Positions 1-8,604 of a stretch of DNA of 64,000 nt are shown one piece after another. Below the pieces are notes generated by a model. It was not told the origin of the DNA. It saw only the letters and a program-made list of their open reading frames with translations, and did not search any database. The DNA is from Halobacillus aidingensis. GTDB taxonomy: Bacteria; Bacillota; Bacilli; Bacillales; Halobacillaceae. The first letter of the stretch is position 1; each line of letters starts with the position of its first letter. The stretch is taken from NCBI RefSeq assembly GCF_900104185.1, contig NZ_FNIZ01000006.1:131112-195111 (forward strand), written 5' to 3'. The position numbers and the translations under genes are program-made.

Positions 1-408
1 TTTGCCAAAGATATTCTTGTCCTTCCTGCTGAATCGACTCCTTCCTTCTTGTTCGACCTTGTCCAATCAAGTCAGGATTATTTGCCACAGAGCGCCTTTT
101 TGACCGCGTTTAGTATTTTGATCATCGGAATCATTACCGGATTGGATGGCTCCGGTTTCTCAGGACTTCCGCTTACCGGTGCGTTATCTGCCTCACTCGC
201 AAACGGCACGCTTGACGCTTCGACCCTTGCTGACATCGGACAGATGGGATCCATCTGGACAGGAGGCGGGACCATCATCGCCTGGTCCTCCTTGATCGCG
301 ATCGCCGGATTCTGCGGCGTCCCCGTTATGGAGCTTGTGCGGAAAAACTTCTTCCCAGTCATGCTCGGATTAATCATCGCTACAACCTTTGCTTTGTTGG
401 TGTTTTAG
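1..408 (+). CDS. Integral membrane protein, C-terminal part (possible transporter)
   Basis: The reading frame is open from the first base of the window and ends at a TAA at 406-408, so this is the last ~135 residues of a longer protein. The piece is very hydrophobic, with about three membrane segments (around residues 37-60, 90-108 and 115-135 of the fragment) joined by a glycine/serine-rich stretch (GLDGSGFSGLPLTG) of the kind found in re-entrant loops of ion or organic-acid transporters. I do not recognise the family with certainty; a secondary transporter is an inference from the segment pattern. It ends just before a palindromic repeat at 421-461. Confidence 0.5.
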   Translation, partial: FAKDILVLPAESTPSFLFDLVQSSQDYLPQSAFLTAFSILIIGIITGLDGSGFSGLPLTGALSASLANGTLDASTLADIGQMGSIWTGGGTIIAWSSLIAIAGFCGVPVMELVRKNFFPVMLGLIIATTFALLVF

Positions 409-420
409 TTTCCTTTTTTT

Positions 421-461
421 GGTGTACCAGGTCATCCATTTTCTGGATGACCTGGTACACC
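421..461. repeat. Palindromic repeat, GTACCAGGTCATCC family, copy 1
   Basis: Perfect 18-bp arms (GGTGTACCAGGTCATCCA and its complement) around a 5-base loop. The same arms recur at 16709-16743 and 39883-39923, and related ones at 18364-18410 and 24425-24452. No U-run follows on either strand here, so it is not a textbook terminator, although it sits 13 bp past a stop codon. Confidence 0.85.
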
Positions 462-655
462 AAATTTTGTCAATCACCCTTTTCTCCTTAATTATACTTT
501 TGGTTTGTATTTCTTTAGACACACGAAGGATTTGAGAATCAGGATAGATATCCTATGGACTACCTGTTCATTTGATTCATTTTTCTGAATATTAATGAAA
601 TTAAATTCCTCTCGTGTTATATTTTGGAAGTAATTTCATTAGAGGGGGAAATTTG

Positions 656-2026
656 ATGAATAAAAAACACATCGTTCTCAGTTCAGCTATGGCTGGGCTT
701 CTTGTCTTTTCTGCTACACCGACGACGTTTGCCCATGATATGTTTGATGATGCCTTTGTAGAGAAAGGGCAGGAGGGATCTCAAGCGCTTAATGAGATTC
801 CTGTTTTGGAAGGGACGAAAAACGTGGGGAACTGGAACGAAGTCGGTTCTGCGCAGTTGAAAAAATATGACGGAGTACAAAATAATACCGCTGACGTATA
901 TGCTTATGACGGCTATGCTTATGTTGGTACACATACAAAGAACGGCGGCGAAGGTGGCGTTCGTATCTTTGATTTGAAAGACCCATCCAATCCTGTTGAA
1001 ATCGCCAAGTTTGCCGATGACATTCCGGGCACATGGCAGGAGAAGGTCATCGTTAAAAAAGTGAACACGAAAGAATTCAAAGGAGACCTTGCTGTCGTAA
1101 GCGTCCAACAACTTAACCGCAGCAACCCTGACTCTAAGGGTGGTTTTCTTTTGTATGATGTATCCAATCCTGAGTCCCCTGAAAAACTTGGTTTCTGGGA
1201 AATGGACAAGCGCGTGCCAGGCACCCATGAACTTTATCTGACTGTGAAAGAAGGAAAGCCTTTCGTGTTAGCAGCAAATCCATATGCGGATCTCTTAACA
1301 CACGGCGAAGAGAAAGATTTTGCTTTAGTTGATGTCAGTGATCCTTCTGCTCCGAAAACGATTTACGAGTTCGACCCACGTATTCTTCCTGAAGTCGATG
1401 AAGACTTTGATGGATACAATTGGAATTCTCCTGATGGGAAAACACGCCCCGTCTTCAACCACAGTACGATGACGGATAACAATGGAGATACCGCCCTTCT
1501 TTCCTTCTGGGATCTCGGTACGATCATTCTCGATATCTCTGATCCTTACAACGTGAAGTTTGAAGGTCGGACAGACTATGCCCCGGACGTCCAGGGTTCT
1601 GCACACTCCGCTGCCCTTGCGAAAGGTGGGAATGTGCTGATTGAGACACGCGAAGTGTACAACCCTACGAAAGAAGGCTATGAAGAATCCTACGGCTACA
1701 CTAGAATTTTTGATATTAAAGATAAGCAGAATCCTAAGCTGTTGAGCACGTTTAAGACAGAGCTTGTCGATGACGTGGAAGATGGTATAACCTTCGCTAA
1801 CACCGTCCACGATCCAAAAGTTCATGGCAACACCTTATATCTGTCCCACTATGCGGGAGGCATTCGTGCCGTAGATATCACGGATCCCAGCAATCCGGAG
1901 CAGGTTGGTGTTTATAATCCAGCAGGCGGTTATTTCTGGGGGACGTTCGTTGATCGTAACTACGTGCTCGGATCGGACATGAACCAAGGTTTGAAAGTTT
2001 TGCAGAAGAATAACAGCGATAAGTAA
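656..2026 (+). CDS. Secreted LVIVD-repeat beta-propeller protein
   Basis: 456 residues from ATG 656, chosen over the in-frame TTG at 614 because AGAGGGGG lies just upstream of the ATG and a signal peptide begins there (MNKKH, hydrophobic core, cleavage likely after TFA at residue 26). The mature part has at least six blades marked by (I/L/V)xD(V/I/L)xDPxxP motifs, for example IFDLKDPSNP near residue 104, LYDVSNPESP, LVDVSDPSAP, ILDISDPYNV, IFDIKDKQNP and AVDITDPSNP near the end. LVIVD repeats are known from secreted or surface bacterial proteins; the ligand is unknown. The gene stands alone, with its own terminator at 2034-2060. Confidence 0.85.
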   Translation: MNKKHIVLSSAMAGLLVFSATPTTFAHDMFDDAFVEKGQEGSQALNEIPVLEGTKNVGNWNEVGSAQLKKYDGVQNNTADVYAYDGYAYVGTHTKNGGEGGVRIFDLKDPSNPVEIAKFADDIPGTWQEKVIVKKVNTKEFKGDLAVVSVQQLNRSNPDSKGGFLLYDVSNPESPEKLGFWEMDKRVPGTHELYLTVKEGKPFVLAANPYADLLTHGEEKDFALVDVSDPSAPKTIYEFDPRILPEVDEDFDGYNWNSPDGKTRPVFNHSTMTDNNGDTALLSFWDLGTIILDISDPYNVKFEGRTDYAPDVQGSAHSAALAKGGNVLIETREVYNPTKEGYEESYGYTRIFDIKDKQNPKLLSTFKTELVDDVEDGITFANTVHDPKVHGNTLYLSHYAGGIRAVDITDPSNPEQVGVYNPAGGYFWGTFVDRNYVLGSDMNQGLKVLQKNNSDK

Positions 2027-2033
2027 ACCATAG

Positions 2034-2060
2034 AGCCTCTCGTTTATACGGGAGGCTTTT
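2034..2060 (+). terminator. Intrinsic terminator of the LVIVD gene
   Basis: Ten-base arms AGCCTCTCGT and ACGGGAGGCT (one G-U pair) around TTAT, followed by a T-run, 8 bases after the stop codon at 2026. Confidence 0.75.
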
Positions 2061-2180
2061 ATCAACCAAAATTACGATATATCAATTAAATTTTAGATAT
2101 ATCAATTAAAATCTACATATATCAACCAAACTCCTAATATATCGGCCAAATCAAAAATATATCAATCAAACTAAAAAAGT
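2061..2180. repeat. Six-unit 20-bp tandem array
   Basis: Units start at 2061, 2081, 2101, 2121, 2141 and 2161, an exact 20-bp step. The consensus is ATCAAYYAAANNNNNNATAT: a conserved ATATATCAAYYAAA core and a variable ~6-base part; the last unit is degraded. It fills the space between two converging genes and encodes no plausible protein. A similar array with a 21-bp step lies at 38368-38472. Confidence 0.85.
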
Positions 2181-2201
2181 GCAGGAGCTCTCTCCTGCAC
2201 T
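2173..2201 (-). terminator. Intrinsic terminator of the galactoside gene cluster
   Basis: Perfect hairpin AGTGCAGGAG-CTCT-CTCCTGCACT at 2178-2201; read on the minus strand it is followed by a run of six U. It lies just beyond the end of the GH42 remnant and closes the leftward galactose cluster. Confidence 0.8.
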
Positions 2202-2205
2202 TTCT

Positions 2206-3940
2206 CTATCCCTTCACAATTCTACTTTCAAATGGACCCAGCTTTTCATTCCCACACGACTTTTCCTTATCGCTGTGATTCATCAAGAATAGGTAGGAAT
2301 CTCCACCGATATGACGGCGGTACACTTCCACATCGCGATCGGATTCAATCGTTTCAATACCACAGTCACTCGTCACATCGGCAGCAATCTTCTCCAAGGC
2401 CTCTTCACTCAAGCCCCCGCCGACGTAGTAGACGTTTCCTTTTCCAAACGTGTTCTTCGTCACGGCTGCATATTGTTTGTAAAATTGATCCTGATACGAA
2501 TAAAGCGTTTCTGCTTGTTCAGGAACGAGAAGGTCGCGCCAGACGGAAATAGACGCTGGTACCTGAAGTCCTGCCAGGTCCAGTCCGCGATCTGATCGGT
2601 GCTCGTGTCGAGGAAATCGAATCCTTAACAGCTGCGCATCAGCTTGAATTGCAAGGGGAAGGATCGTTCGCAAGCAATTCTTCGTTGAAGTCGAAGTCTT
2701 TGCTTTGGATTTGTGAACGCCATGACCAGATGTTGTCATAATCATAGAGGACCGCCACATCAGACTTGATGTCCGCATTCAACAACTCGTCATGCTCTTT
2801 GATTTCTTTGAAAAGGGATTGTACCTCTTTATATTTGCGTCCATATACGTTGTCATGATCAACGACACCGTAGCAAAACTGCTCAGCGCCTTTCGTCATG
2901 CCACGCCAACGGAAATAAAGCATGTTGGAACAGCCGTGTGCAAATGCTTGATACGACCACATTTTCGCCTGATTCGGTCGTGGCAGATAGCCGATGACAT
3001 CATGGCCCTGGGCTCCCATCAGTTCTTCGACGATCCAATAGTTTTGATCAAGCAAGCCACGGTTGAAATCATGCGTCATCGCAATAGCTTCTGGAGGGAT
3101 CGGTTTTTCGAGGCCGCCCCACACCGGGTAATTATCATAAGATACGAAGTCCATCGGCTTCACATTTTCCTCGTGGTCGAACCATTTATCGAAAAATCCA
3201 CCGGAAACGTTCGTCGTCACCGTCTGATGGCTTCCTTTGTGCTCCTTCACAATCGCTGTCATTTCGTGGGTGAACCCGTTGACAGAAGCGGAACGGAAGC
3301 GTGCCCACTCCATTTTCAATGTTGGATTGTGAGTTGTCACGGTTGGCTTCGGTACCGGGATTTCAGAAAAGTCGTTGTACGTCTGTCCCCAGAAAATTGT
3401 TCCCCACTCGTCATTCAGCTGATCCACGCTTTCGTATTTGTTTTCCAAATACTGATGGAAAGCGCCATGACACTGGTCGCAGAAGCACATGTCACTTCCT
3501 TCATGACCGAATTCATTGTCAATCTGCCAGGAGACAATCGCTTCTTCGTTCTTATAGTGCTGAACAAGTTTTTTCGTAATCCCCGCCGCGTATTGACGGT
3601 ATTTATCTGAGTTGAAACAGTATTGACGGCGACCGCCGAACACCCTCGTGTTACCGTTTTCATTTTTAGACAAAATGGAAGGGTGTTTTTGAGCGAGCCA
3701 GGCTGGGAATGTCGCTGTCGGTGTCCCGAACATGACATCCAGGCCGTTCTGTTTCGCTTTTTCAATCACACGATCGAAGTAGGAAAAGTCAAAAGCGCCT
3801 TCCTCTTTTTCCATGAGATGCCACGCAAATTCTCCAATTCGGATGATGTTCGCGCCCATGTCTTTGATGCCTTGAAAGTCTTCATCCATCATTTCTTCCG
3901 GCCAGTGTTCCGGATAGTAATCGACACCTAAATACGTCAT
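2206..3940 (-). pseudogene. GH42 beta-galactosidase, disrupted by deletion plus inversion
   Basis: The intact N-terminal part (ATG 3940, coupled to the TAA of the preceding gene, GGAGG upstream) encodes about 420 residues of a GH42 TIM barrel: YYPEHWPE near residue 8, the acid/base NE in QIDNEFG, the CxxC zinc site CFCDQC, and a nucleophile region ending in VEELMGAQG. Homology stops near residue 423 (FDFNEELL); the frame ends at 2639 after an unrelated tail. The C-terminal GH42 part resumes in another minus frame from about 2552 (VWRDLLVPEQAETLY, then AVTKNTFGKGNVYYVGGG) to 2206. Roughly 100 residues of the trimerisation domain expected between them are gone, and about 30 residues are present inverted on the plus strand. 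Loss of function is likely unless the truncated barrel folds alone. Confidence 0.85.
2553..2680 (+). other. Inverted fragment of the GH42 gene
   Basis: On the plus strand this stretch reads LPGPVRDLIGARVEEIESL, matching the conserved YPGPLRD-LG-VEEF region of GH42 enzymes that belongs between the two minus-strand pieces of the gene. The inverted copy is bordered by GAATTGC at 2646-2652 and GCAATTC at 2674-2680, a short inverted repeat that could have served as the switch point. Confidence 0.8.
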
Positions 3941-4891
3941 TTATAAGCCTCCTGTCTCGATGTTCAATGTCCACGTATAAGAGCCGTGGGCCGGGATGTA
4001 AGATACTTTGCCGATTTTTTCAGCAAGATACACATCGTCGTATACGCCTGTGCAAGGTTCCAAGGCGATATTATGCTCTCCACGGTAGCCGCCGCGCGTT
4101 TTCCAAACGCCGAGATACGGCACTTTATTTTCAGGAAAACGATACGTCAATTTTCTATTCAAGTTGGGTTGGACGAGCGAGCACCATCCTTTAGAAAGTG
4201 GCTCTGTGAAATAAAATTTCTCTGCCGTCCCTTCTTCCATCGGCTCAAGCTCGCTGAGGTTGATCGTGTTTCCTGTTTTCGCTGACTTTGTTTCCGGATA
4301 AGCGTGTGTCGTTCCCCAGTCGCCGAGGTGCTGGGATCCTTTTTCCACGTTCATGACTTTCTTCAAGTCTTCCGGCACTTCGATGGCTGTGTGTTCATCA
4401 AGATTGAGCAAGGCATGCGGCGTCCAAATGAATGGAAAAGGCTCATCACTCTTGTTGATCGCTTCATATTTGATTGTGACGCCATCGCCGTGCAGGCAGA
4501 TTTTCTTTTTTAATGCATAAGGGAATTCTGGACTGTGGACCTCAAGCGAAACCCCATCATAGGTCGCTTTATATTCCCATGGAAGCGTCCATACTTCACC
4601 ATGATCGGGAATCTCCCTCCAGTCTGTCGGATGAGGGCCCTTGTCGATCCCAGGAAACATTTCGTCAAAACCACTAGAATCATACTTGGAGAAATCCGCT
4701 CCGTACGGCGGGATTTCGAGATTCGGACGATCGGTCTGATACAGCCATTCATAATCGGCTTCTTTATCAAAAAAGCTGACCATCTTCCCTCCGTATCCCG
4801 GTAGGATCACCGCTCTTACACTCTCATTTTCCAGTACAACGGCATCCAGACTCTTGAATTTTGTCTTCTGGTACGTACAAACATCGACCAT
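3941..4891 (-). CDS. Aldose 1-epimerase-like (galactose mutarotase-type) protein
   Basis: 316 residues from ATG 4891, preferred over the in-frame GTG at 4897 because GGAGG is 8 bases from the ATG but only 2 from the GTG. The fold is that of the galactose mutarotase superfamily: an N-terminal strand region with GYGGKMVSFFDKEAD near residue 32, a central WTPHALLNL with the expected histidine near residue 155, and a C-terminal ALEPCTG in place of the family's catalytic-glutamate strand. Its place between galT and the beta-galactosidase remnant fits interconversion of galactose anomers before GalK. The exact sugar is inferred from context. Confidence 0.75.
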   Translation of the reverse strand: MVDVCTYQKTKFKSLDAVVLENESVRAVILPGYGGKMVSFFDKEADYEWLYQTDRPNLEIPPYGADFSKYDSSGFDEMFPGIDKGPHPTDWREIPDHGEVWTLPWEYKATYDGVSLEVHSPEFPYALKKKICLHGDGVTIKYEAINKSDEPFPFIWTPHALLNLDEHTAIEVPEDLKKVMNVEKGSQHLGDWGTTHAYPETKSAKTGNTINLSELEPMEEGTAEKFYFTEPLSKGWCSLVQPNLNRKLTYRFPENKVPYLGVWKTRGGYRGEHNIALEPCTGVYDDVYLAEKIGKVSYIPAHGSYTWTLNIETGGL

Positions 4892-4904
4892 GGTCACCGC
4901 CTCC

Positions 4905-6413
4905 TTAACCTAATTGTTTCATGAAACGCCGGAACGCTTCCTTCCCTTCTTCTGTACGTTTGAACACCCCTGCATGTTCCAAAACTGTAGAAAATCGTTT
5001 GCCGATTTCTTTCTGCATTTGTTCCCAAACGGCTTGTTCTGATGTTGTTTTCCACTTGATCTCTTTCGCCCACGGCACGTGTTTCGCGACAGCTCCATCA
5101 TTCACCGCAGCGTCTAACTTTTCTTCTTTGATGAAACGGCTCAACTGCTCCATTTCATCAACCAATCGTCCTGGAAGCACGGCGAGACCCATGACTTCGA
5201 TCAGACCGATATTTTCTTTTTTAATATGATGCACTTCTTCATGAGGATGGAAGATTCCCATCGGATGGGATTCGTTCGTCCGGTTATTTCTAAGGACGAG
5301 ATCAAGCTCATAATGCCCATTTCTGTAGCGGGCAATCGGGGTCACCGTGTTATGAGGTTCGCCCTCCGTCTCTGCATAAACTTCCACTTTTTCATCGGAA
5401 TAGCTGCGCCACGACTGTAAAATGACGTCTCCGAGTTCAGATACCCGGTGACGATCTTCCCCTCTCAGTCGAATGACAGACATCGGCCAGCGTACAATTC
5501 CTGCCTTTACATCTTTGAATCTTGAAATATCGCACGTTTCTTCCACCGGTGCTTTCGCCATTGGGAATTCATGGTGACCGCCCTGAAAATGATCATGATT
5601 CAAAATCGACCCTCCGACGATAGGCAGATCTGCGTTCGAGCCGACAAAATAGTGAGGCAGCTGATCCGTGAAATCAAGGAGACGATCAAAGCCTTCCTTG
5701 GAGATCTTCATCGGACGGTGTCCCCGTGATAAAACGATCGCATGCTCGTTGTAGTACACATACGGGGAATACTGCAGGAACCAGTGCTCGCCTTCGAGAT
5801 CGACAGGGATAATCCTATGATTGTCTCTAGCCGGGTGGTCGAGCCTGCCGGCGTACCCGACATTTTCTTTACATAGCAGACAATCCGGATAAGACGCTTG
5901 TTTCTTCGCTTTCGCAGCTGCGATTGCTTTTGGATCTTTTTCAGGCTTTGATAGATTGATCGTAATCTCTAAATCTCCATATTCCGTCTGGCTGTACCAG
6001 TGCTTGTTTTTAGCAATGCGGTCTGTGCGGATGTAATGGGAGTTCTTGGATAGTTGATAAAAATAATCCGTCGCTGCTTCCGGTCCTTCTTTTTCAAATT
6101 TGTAGTAGAAGTCCCGGTTCACCTCCGATGGGCGCGGGACGAGGATATCCATGATTTTCGCGTCAAAGAGATCCCGGTCCGTGACGGTATCTTCCTCGAT
6201 GATTTTTTTTTCAACCGCATAAGAAAGCATTCGTTCAAGGATGGCGACAGGAGTAGTATAGTCTTCGTCTTCATGAGAAACTTCCACGGAAGCGCCTTCA
6301 AGTTTGAACAAATGAAATAAACGGTTCCGGACATAATCGACATCCCATACCGAGATCATTTTTTTGTGCAGCCCATACTGAATGAGATGTTCAATGTCTT
6401 GATAAATCGTCAT
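4905..6413 (-). CDS. galT: Galactose-1-phosphate uridylyltransferase, class II
   Basis: 502 residues, close to the ~510 of the Firmicutes GalT class. It exchanges UMP between UDP-glucose and galactose-1-phosphate in the Leloir pathway. Visible motifs are CLLCKENVGYAG (residues ~181-192), HPARDNHR near 195, and NHDHFQGGHHEFPM near 272 with the histidine-rich active-site stretch. ATG 6413 has GGTGGTGAGG just upstream. It follows galE by 15 bp and precedes the mutarotase-like gene by 13 bp, so the genes are surely co-transcribed. Confidence 0.93.
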   Translation of the reverse strand: MTIYQDIEHLIQYGLHKKMISVWDVDYVRNRLFHLFKLEGASVEVSHEDEDYTTPVAILERMLSYAVEKKIIEEDTVTDRDLFDAKIMDILVPRPSEVNRDFYYKFEKEGPEAATDYFYQLSKNSHYIRTDRIAKNKHWYSQTEYGDLEITINLSKPEKDPKAIAAAKAKKQASYPDCLLCKENVGYAGRLDHPARDNHRIIPVDLEGEHWFLQYSPYVYYNEHAIVLSRGHRPMKISKEGFDRLLDFTDQLPHYFVGSNADLPIVGGSILNHDHFQGGHHEFPMAKAPVEETCDISRFKDVKAGIVRWPMSVIRLRGEDRHRVSELGDVILQSWRSYSDEKVEVYAETEGEPHNTVTPIARYRNGHYELDLVLRNNRTNESHPMGIFHPHEEVHHIKKENIGLIEVMGLAVLPGRLVDEMEQLSRFIKEEKLDAAVNDGAVAKHVPWAKEIKWKTTSEQAVWEQMQKEIGKRFSTVLEHAGVFKRTEEGKEAFRRFMKQLG

Positions 6414-6428
6414 ATCCTCACCACCCTT

Positions 6429-7418
6429 TTAATCTTCGTACCCATGTGGATGTTCTTGAAACCACTTCCATGCGGATTCTATCATTGTTTCGACTTCTGG
6501 GTATTGAGGCTCCCACCCGAGCTCTTTCCTCGCTTTTTCAGAGGAGGCAACAAGCTGAGCCGGATCTCCTGCGCGTTTCGGAGCTACTTCCGCCGGAACC
6601 GGGTGTCCTGTCACTTTGCGAACCGCTTCGATGATTTCTTTCACACTGAAACCTTGCCCGTTTCCAAGGTTGTAGATGGTGCTTGCGCCTCCTTTTTTCA
6701 AGCGGTCGATCGCCTGCAGATGAGCAGCTACCAAATCTTCGACGTGAATGTAATCGCGGATACAAGTACCATCAGCAGTTGGATAATCATCACCGAAGAT
6801 CATGATCTTCTCCCTTTTTCCAAGGGCTACTTGTAAAACGATCGGAATAAGGTGGGTTTCCGGACGATGATCTTCCCCGATCCGCCCTTGGACGTCCGCT
6901 CCCGCCACATTAAAATAGCGGAGGACGGTGTACTGGATACCGTAAGCCTGTTCGGCCCACTTCAGCATTTTTTCAATGGCAAGCTTCGTCTCCCCGTAAG
7001 GGTTCGTCGGCTGTGTCGGATCGTTTTCCTGAATCGGAACCTGCTCCGGCTCTCCATAAACAGCGGCCGTTGAAGAAAAGACAATCCGTTTGACGTCATG
7101 TGCAGCCATGGCTTTCAAAAGGGACGTAGCTCCCCCGACGTTGTTATCATAATATTGAAGCGGCTTTTCTACACTTTCTCCAACAAGAGAATCGGCAGCA
7201 AAATGGAGCACAGAATCGATATCATTTTCATTGAATACGGTGTTCAGGAACGTCTCATTACGCAAGTCTCCATCATAGAGTTTCGCTCCATCCAGCACTG
7301 CGGGATGATGACCTGTCTGGAGGTTATCGACGACGATAACGTTTTCGCCCTGGTCCAGGAGCTGTGCTACGGCGTGACTTCCGATGTATCCTGCTCCTCC
7401 ACATACAAGTACGGTCAT
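6429..7418 (-). CDS. galE: UDP-glucose 4-epimerase
   Basis: 329 residues, normal length. It is an NAD-dependent short-chain dehydrogenase that interconverts UDP-galactose and UDP-glucose, regenerating the donor for GalT. GGAGYIGSH near residue 7 is the NAD-binding glycine motif, FSSTAAVYG near 115 holds the catalytic Ser/Thr, and NPYGETK near 139 is the YxxxK pair. GGAGGAG precedes ATG 7418, which lies inside the last codons of galK (4-bp overlap), pointing to translational coupling. Confidence 0.95.
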   Translation of the reverse strand: MTVLVCGGAGYIGSHAVAQLLDQGENVIVVDNLQTGHHPAVLDGAKLYDGDLRNETFLNTVFNENDIDSVLHFAADSLVGESVEKPLQYYDNNVGGATSLLKAMAAHDVKRIVFSSTAAVYGEPEQVPIQENDPTQPTNPYGETKLAIEKMLKWAEQAYGIQYTVLRYFNVAGADVQGRIGEDHRPETHLIPIVLQVALGKREKIMIFGDDYPTADGTCIRDYIHVEDLVAAHLQAIDRLKKGGASTIYNLGNGQGFSVKEIIEAVRKVTGHPVPAEVAPKRAGDPAQLVASSEKARKELGWEPQYPEVETMIESAWKWFQEHPHGYED

Positions 7419-8587
7419 ATTTTCTCCTCCTCCAAACGTTTCGCTCCATCTCCAATTTCTACGACATAAAAATCAGCTTCTAAGCCTGTATGTTCTTGAT
7501 ACCGTCGTCCGACCGCTTCGATAAAACCATCCACATGCGTTCGTTTGACGATACTGATGGTGCATCCACCGAATCCAGCCCCTGTCATGCGAGACCCGAC
7601 AGCCCCTTCGTACCAGGCCGCTTCGACAAGTGCATCCAGTTCTTTTCCTGTCACCTCATAATCATCTCGCAGTGATACGTGGGAGGCGTTCATTAACTTC
7701 CCGAACCCTTCAATGTCGCCGGCATTCAACTGATGGACCGCTTCAATCGTGCGCTCGTTTTCATAGACGGCATGTTTGGCGCGCTTCAGAACGGTCTCAT
7801 CTTTTATGAGTGATTTGTGTGTTTCAAAATCTTCGACACTCAAATCTCCTAAACTATTAATAGAAGCGACTTGTTTCAATTGCTTCAGCGCCTGTTCGCA
7901 TTCCTCTCTCCGCTCGTTATATTTGGAATCGGCGAGACCGCGGCGCTTATTCGTATTCGCAATGATCAACACATGGTTTTTGAGTTGAACAGGCGTGTAC
8001 TGATAGTCCAGTGTGTCACAGTTCAAAAGCAGGGCATGATCGCTCTTCCCCATGCCAATGGCGAACTGATCCATGATTCCGCAGTTGACGCCGACGAATT
8101 CGTTTTCTGCTTGTTGAGCAAGCTGGACCATTTTGACGCGGTCGATCGATAAATCAAACAGTTCTTCCAGCACAACTCCTGTGACAAGTTCAATCGATGC
8201 TGAAGACGAAAGCCCAGCACCATTCGGAATGTTTCCATAAAAAGCAAGATCAAGTCCTGTATCGATGTCGTAGCCGGCTTTTCGAAAAACATCGATGACG
8301 CCTTTCGGATAATTGGCCCAGTCATGATCTTCCTCATATACAAGTCCTTCTAGATGAGATTCGACAATTCCTTTGTCTGGAAAATTCATCGAATAAAATC
8401 GAAGTTTCTGATCGTCTCTTTTTCTTGCTGCTACATACGTTCCTACACTCAGAGCACATGGAAAAACGTGTCCTCCGTTGTAGTCCGTGTGCTCACCGAT
8501 TAAATTCACACGACCTGGAGCGAAAAACGTCTGCGCTTCGTGTTCTCCGTTGAATTTCTCATAAAAAACGGAAAGTAAATCTTCCAT
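7415..8587 (-). CDS. galK: Galactokinase
   Basis: 390 residues from ATG 8587; the upstream in-frame ATG at 8608 lacks a ribosome site, whereas GAAGGAGGG lies at the proper distance from 8587. It phosphorylates galactose to galactose-1-phosphate. GHMP-kinase signatures are clear: PGRVNLIGEHTDYNGG (residues ~25-40), the ATP-binding PNGAGLSSSAS near 118, and the C-terminal GSRMTGAGFGGC. It follows the alpha-galactosidase, which supplies its substrate, by 17 bp. Confidence 0.95.
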   Translation of the reverse strand: MEDLLSVFYEKFNGEHEAQTFFAPGRVNLIGEHTDYNGGHVFPCALSVGTYVAARKRDDQKLRFYSMNFPDKGIVESHLEGLVYEEDHDWANYPKGVIDVFRKAGYDIDTGLDLAFYGNIPNGAGLSSSASIELVTGVVLEELFDLSIDRVKMVQLAQQAENEFVGVNCGIMDQFAIGMGKSDHALLLNCDTLDYQYTPVQLKNHVLIIANTNKRRGLADSKYNERREECEQALKQLKQVASINSLGDLSVEDFETHKSLIKDETVLKRAKHAVYENERTIEAVHQLNAGDIEGFGKLMNASHVSLRDDYEVTGKELDALVEAAWYEGAVGSRMTGAGFGGCTISIVKRTHVDGFIEAVGRRYQEHTGLEADFYVVEIGDGAKRLEEEKI

Positions 8588-8604
8588 TTCTATTCCCTCC
8601 TTCT

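Noticed and set aside
421-461. Terminator of the first gene
   Set aside because: The palindrome has no T-run after it on the plus strand, and an identical one lies between divergent genes at 16709; kept as a repeat.
2061-2180. CRISPR-like reading of the periodic array
   Set aside because: The whole period is 20 bp with only 6 variable bases, far too short for repeat plus spacer, and no cas genes are present. The same applies to 38368-38472.
2792-3610. 272-codon plus-strand frame inside the GH42 gene
   Set aside because: Antisense shadow of a protein with clear GH42 motifs; no ribosome site and no sensible composition.
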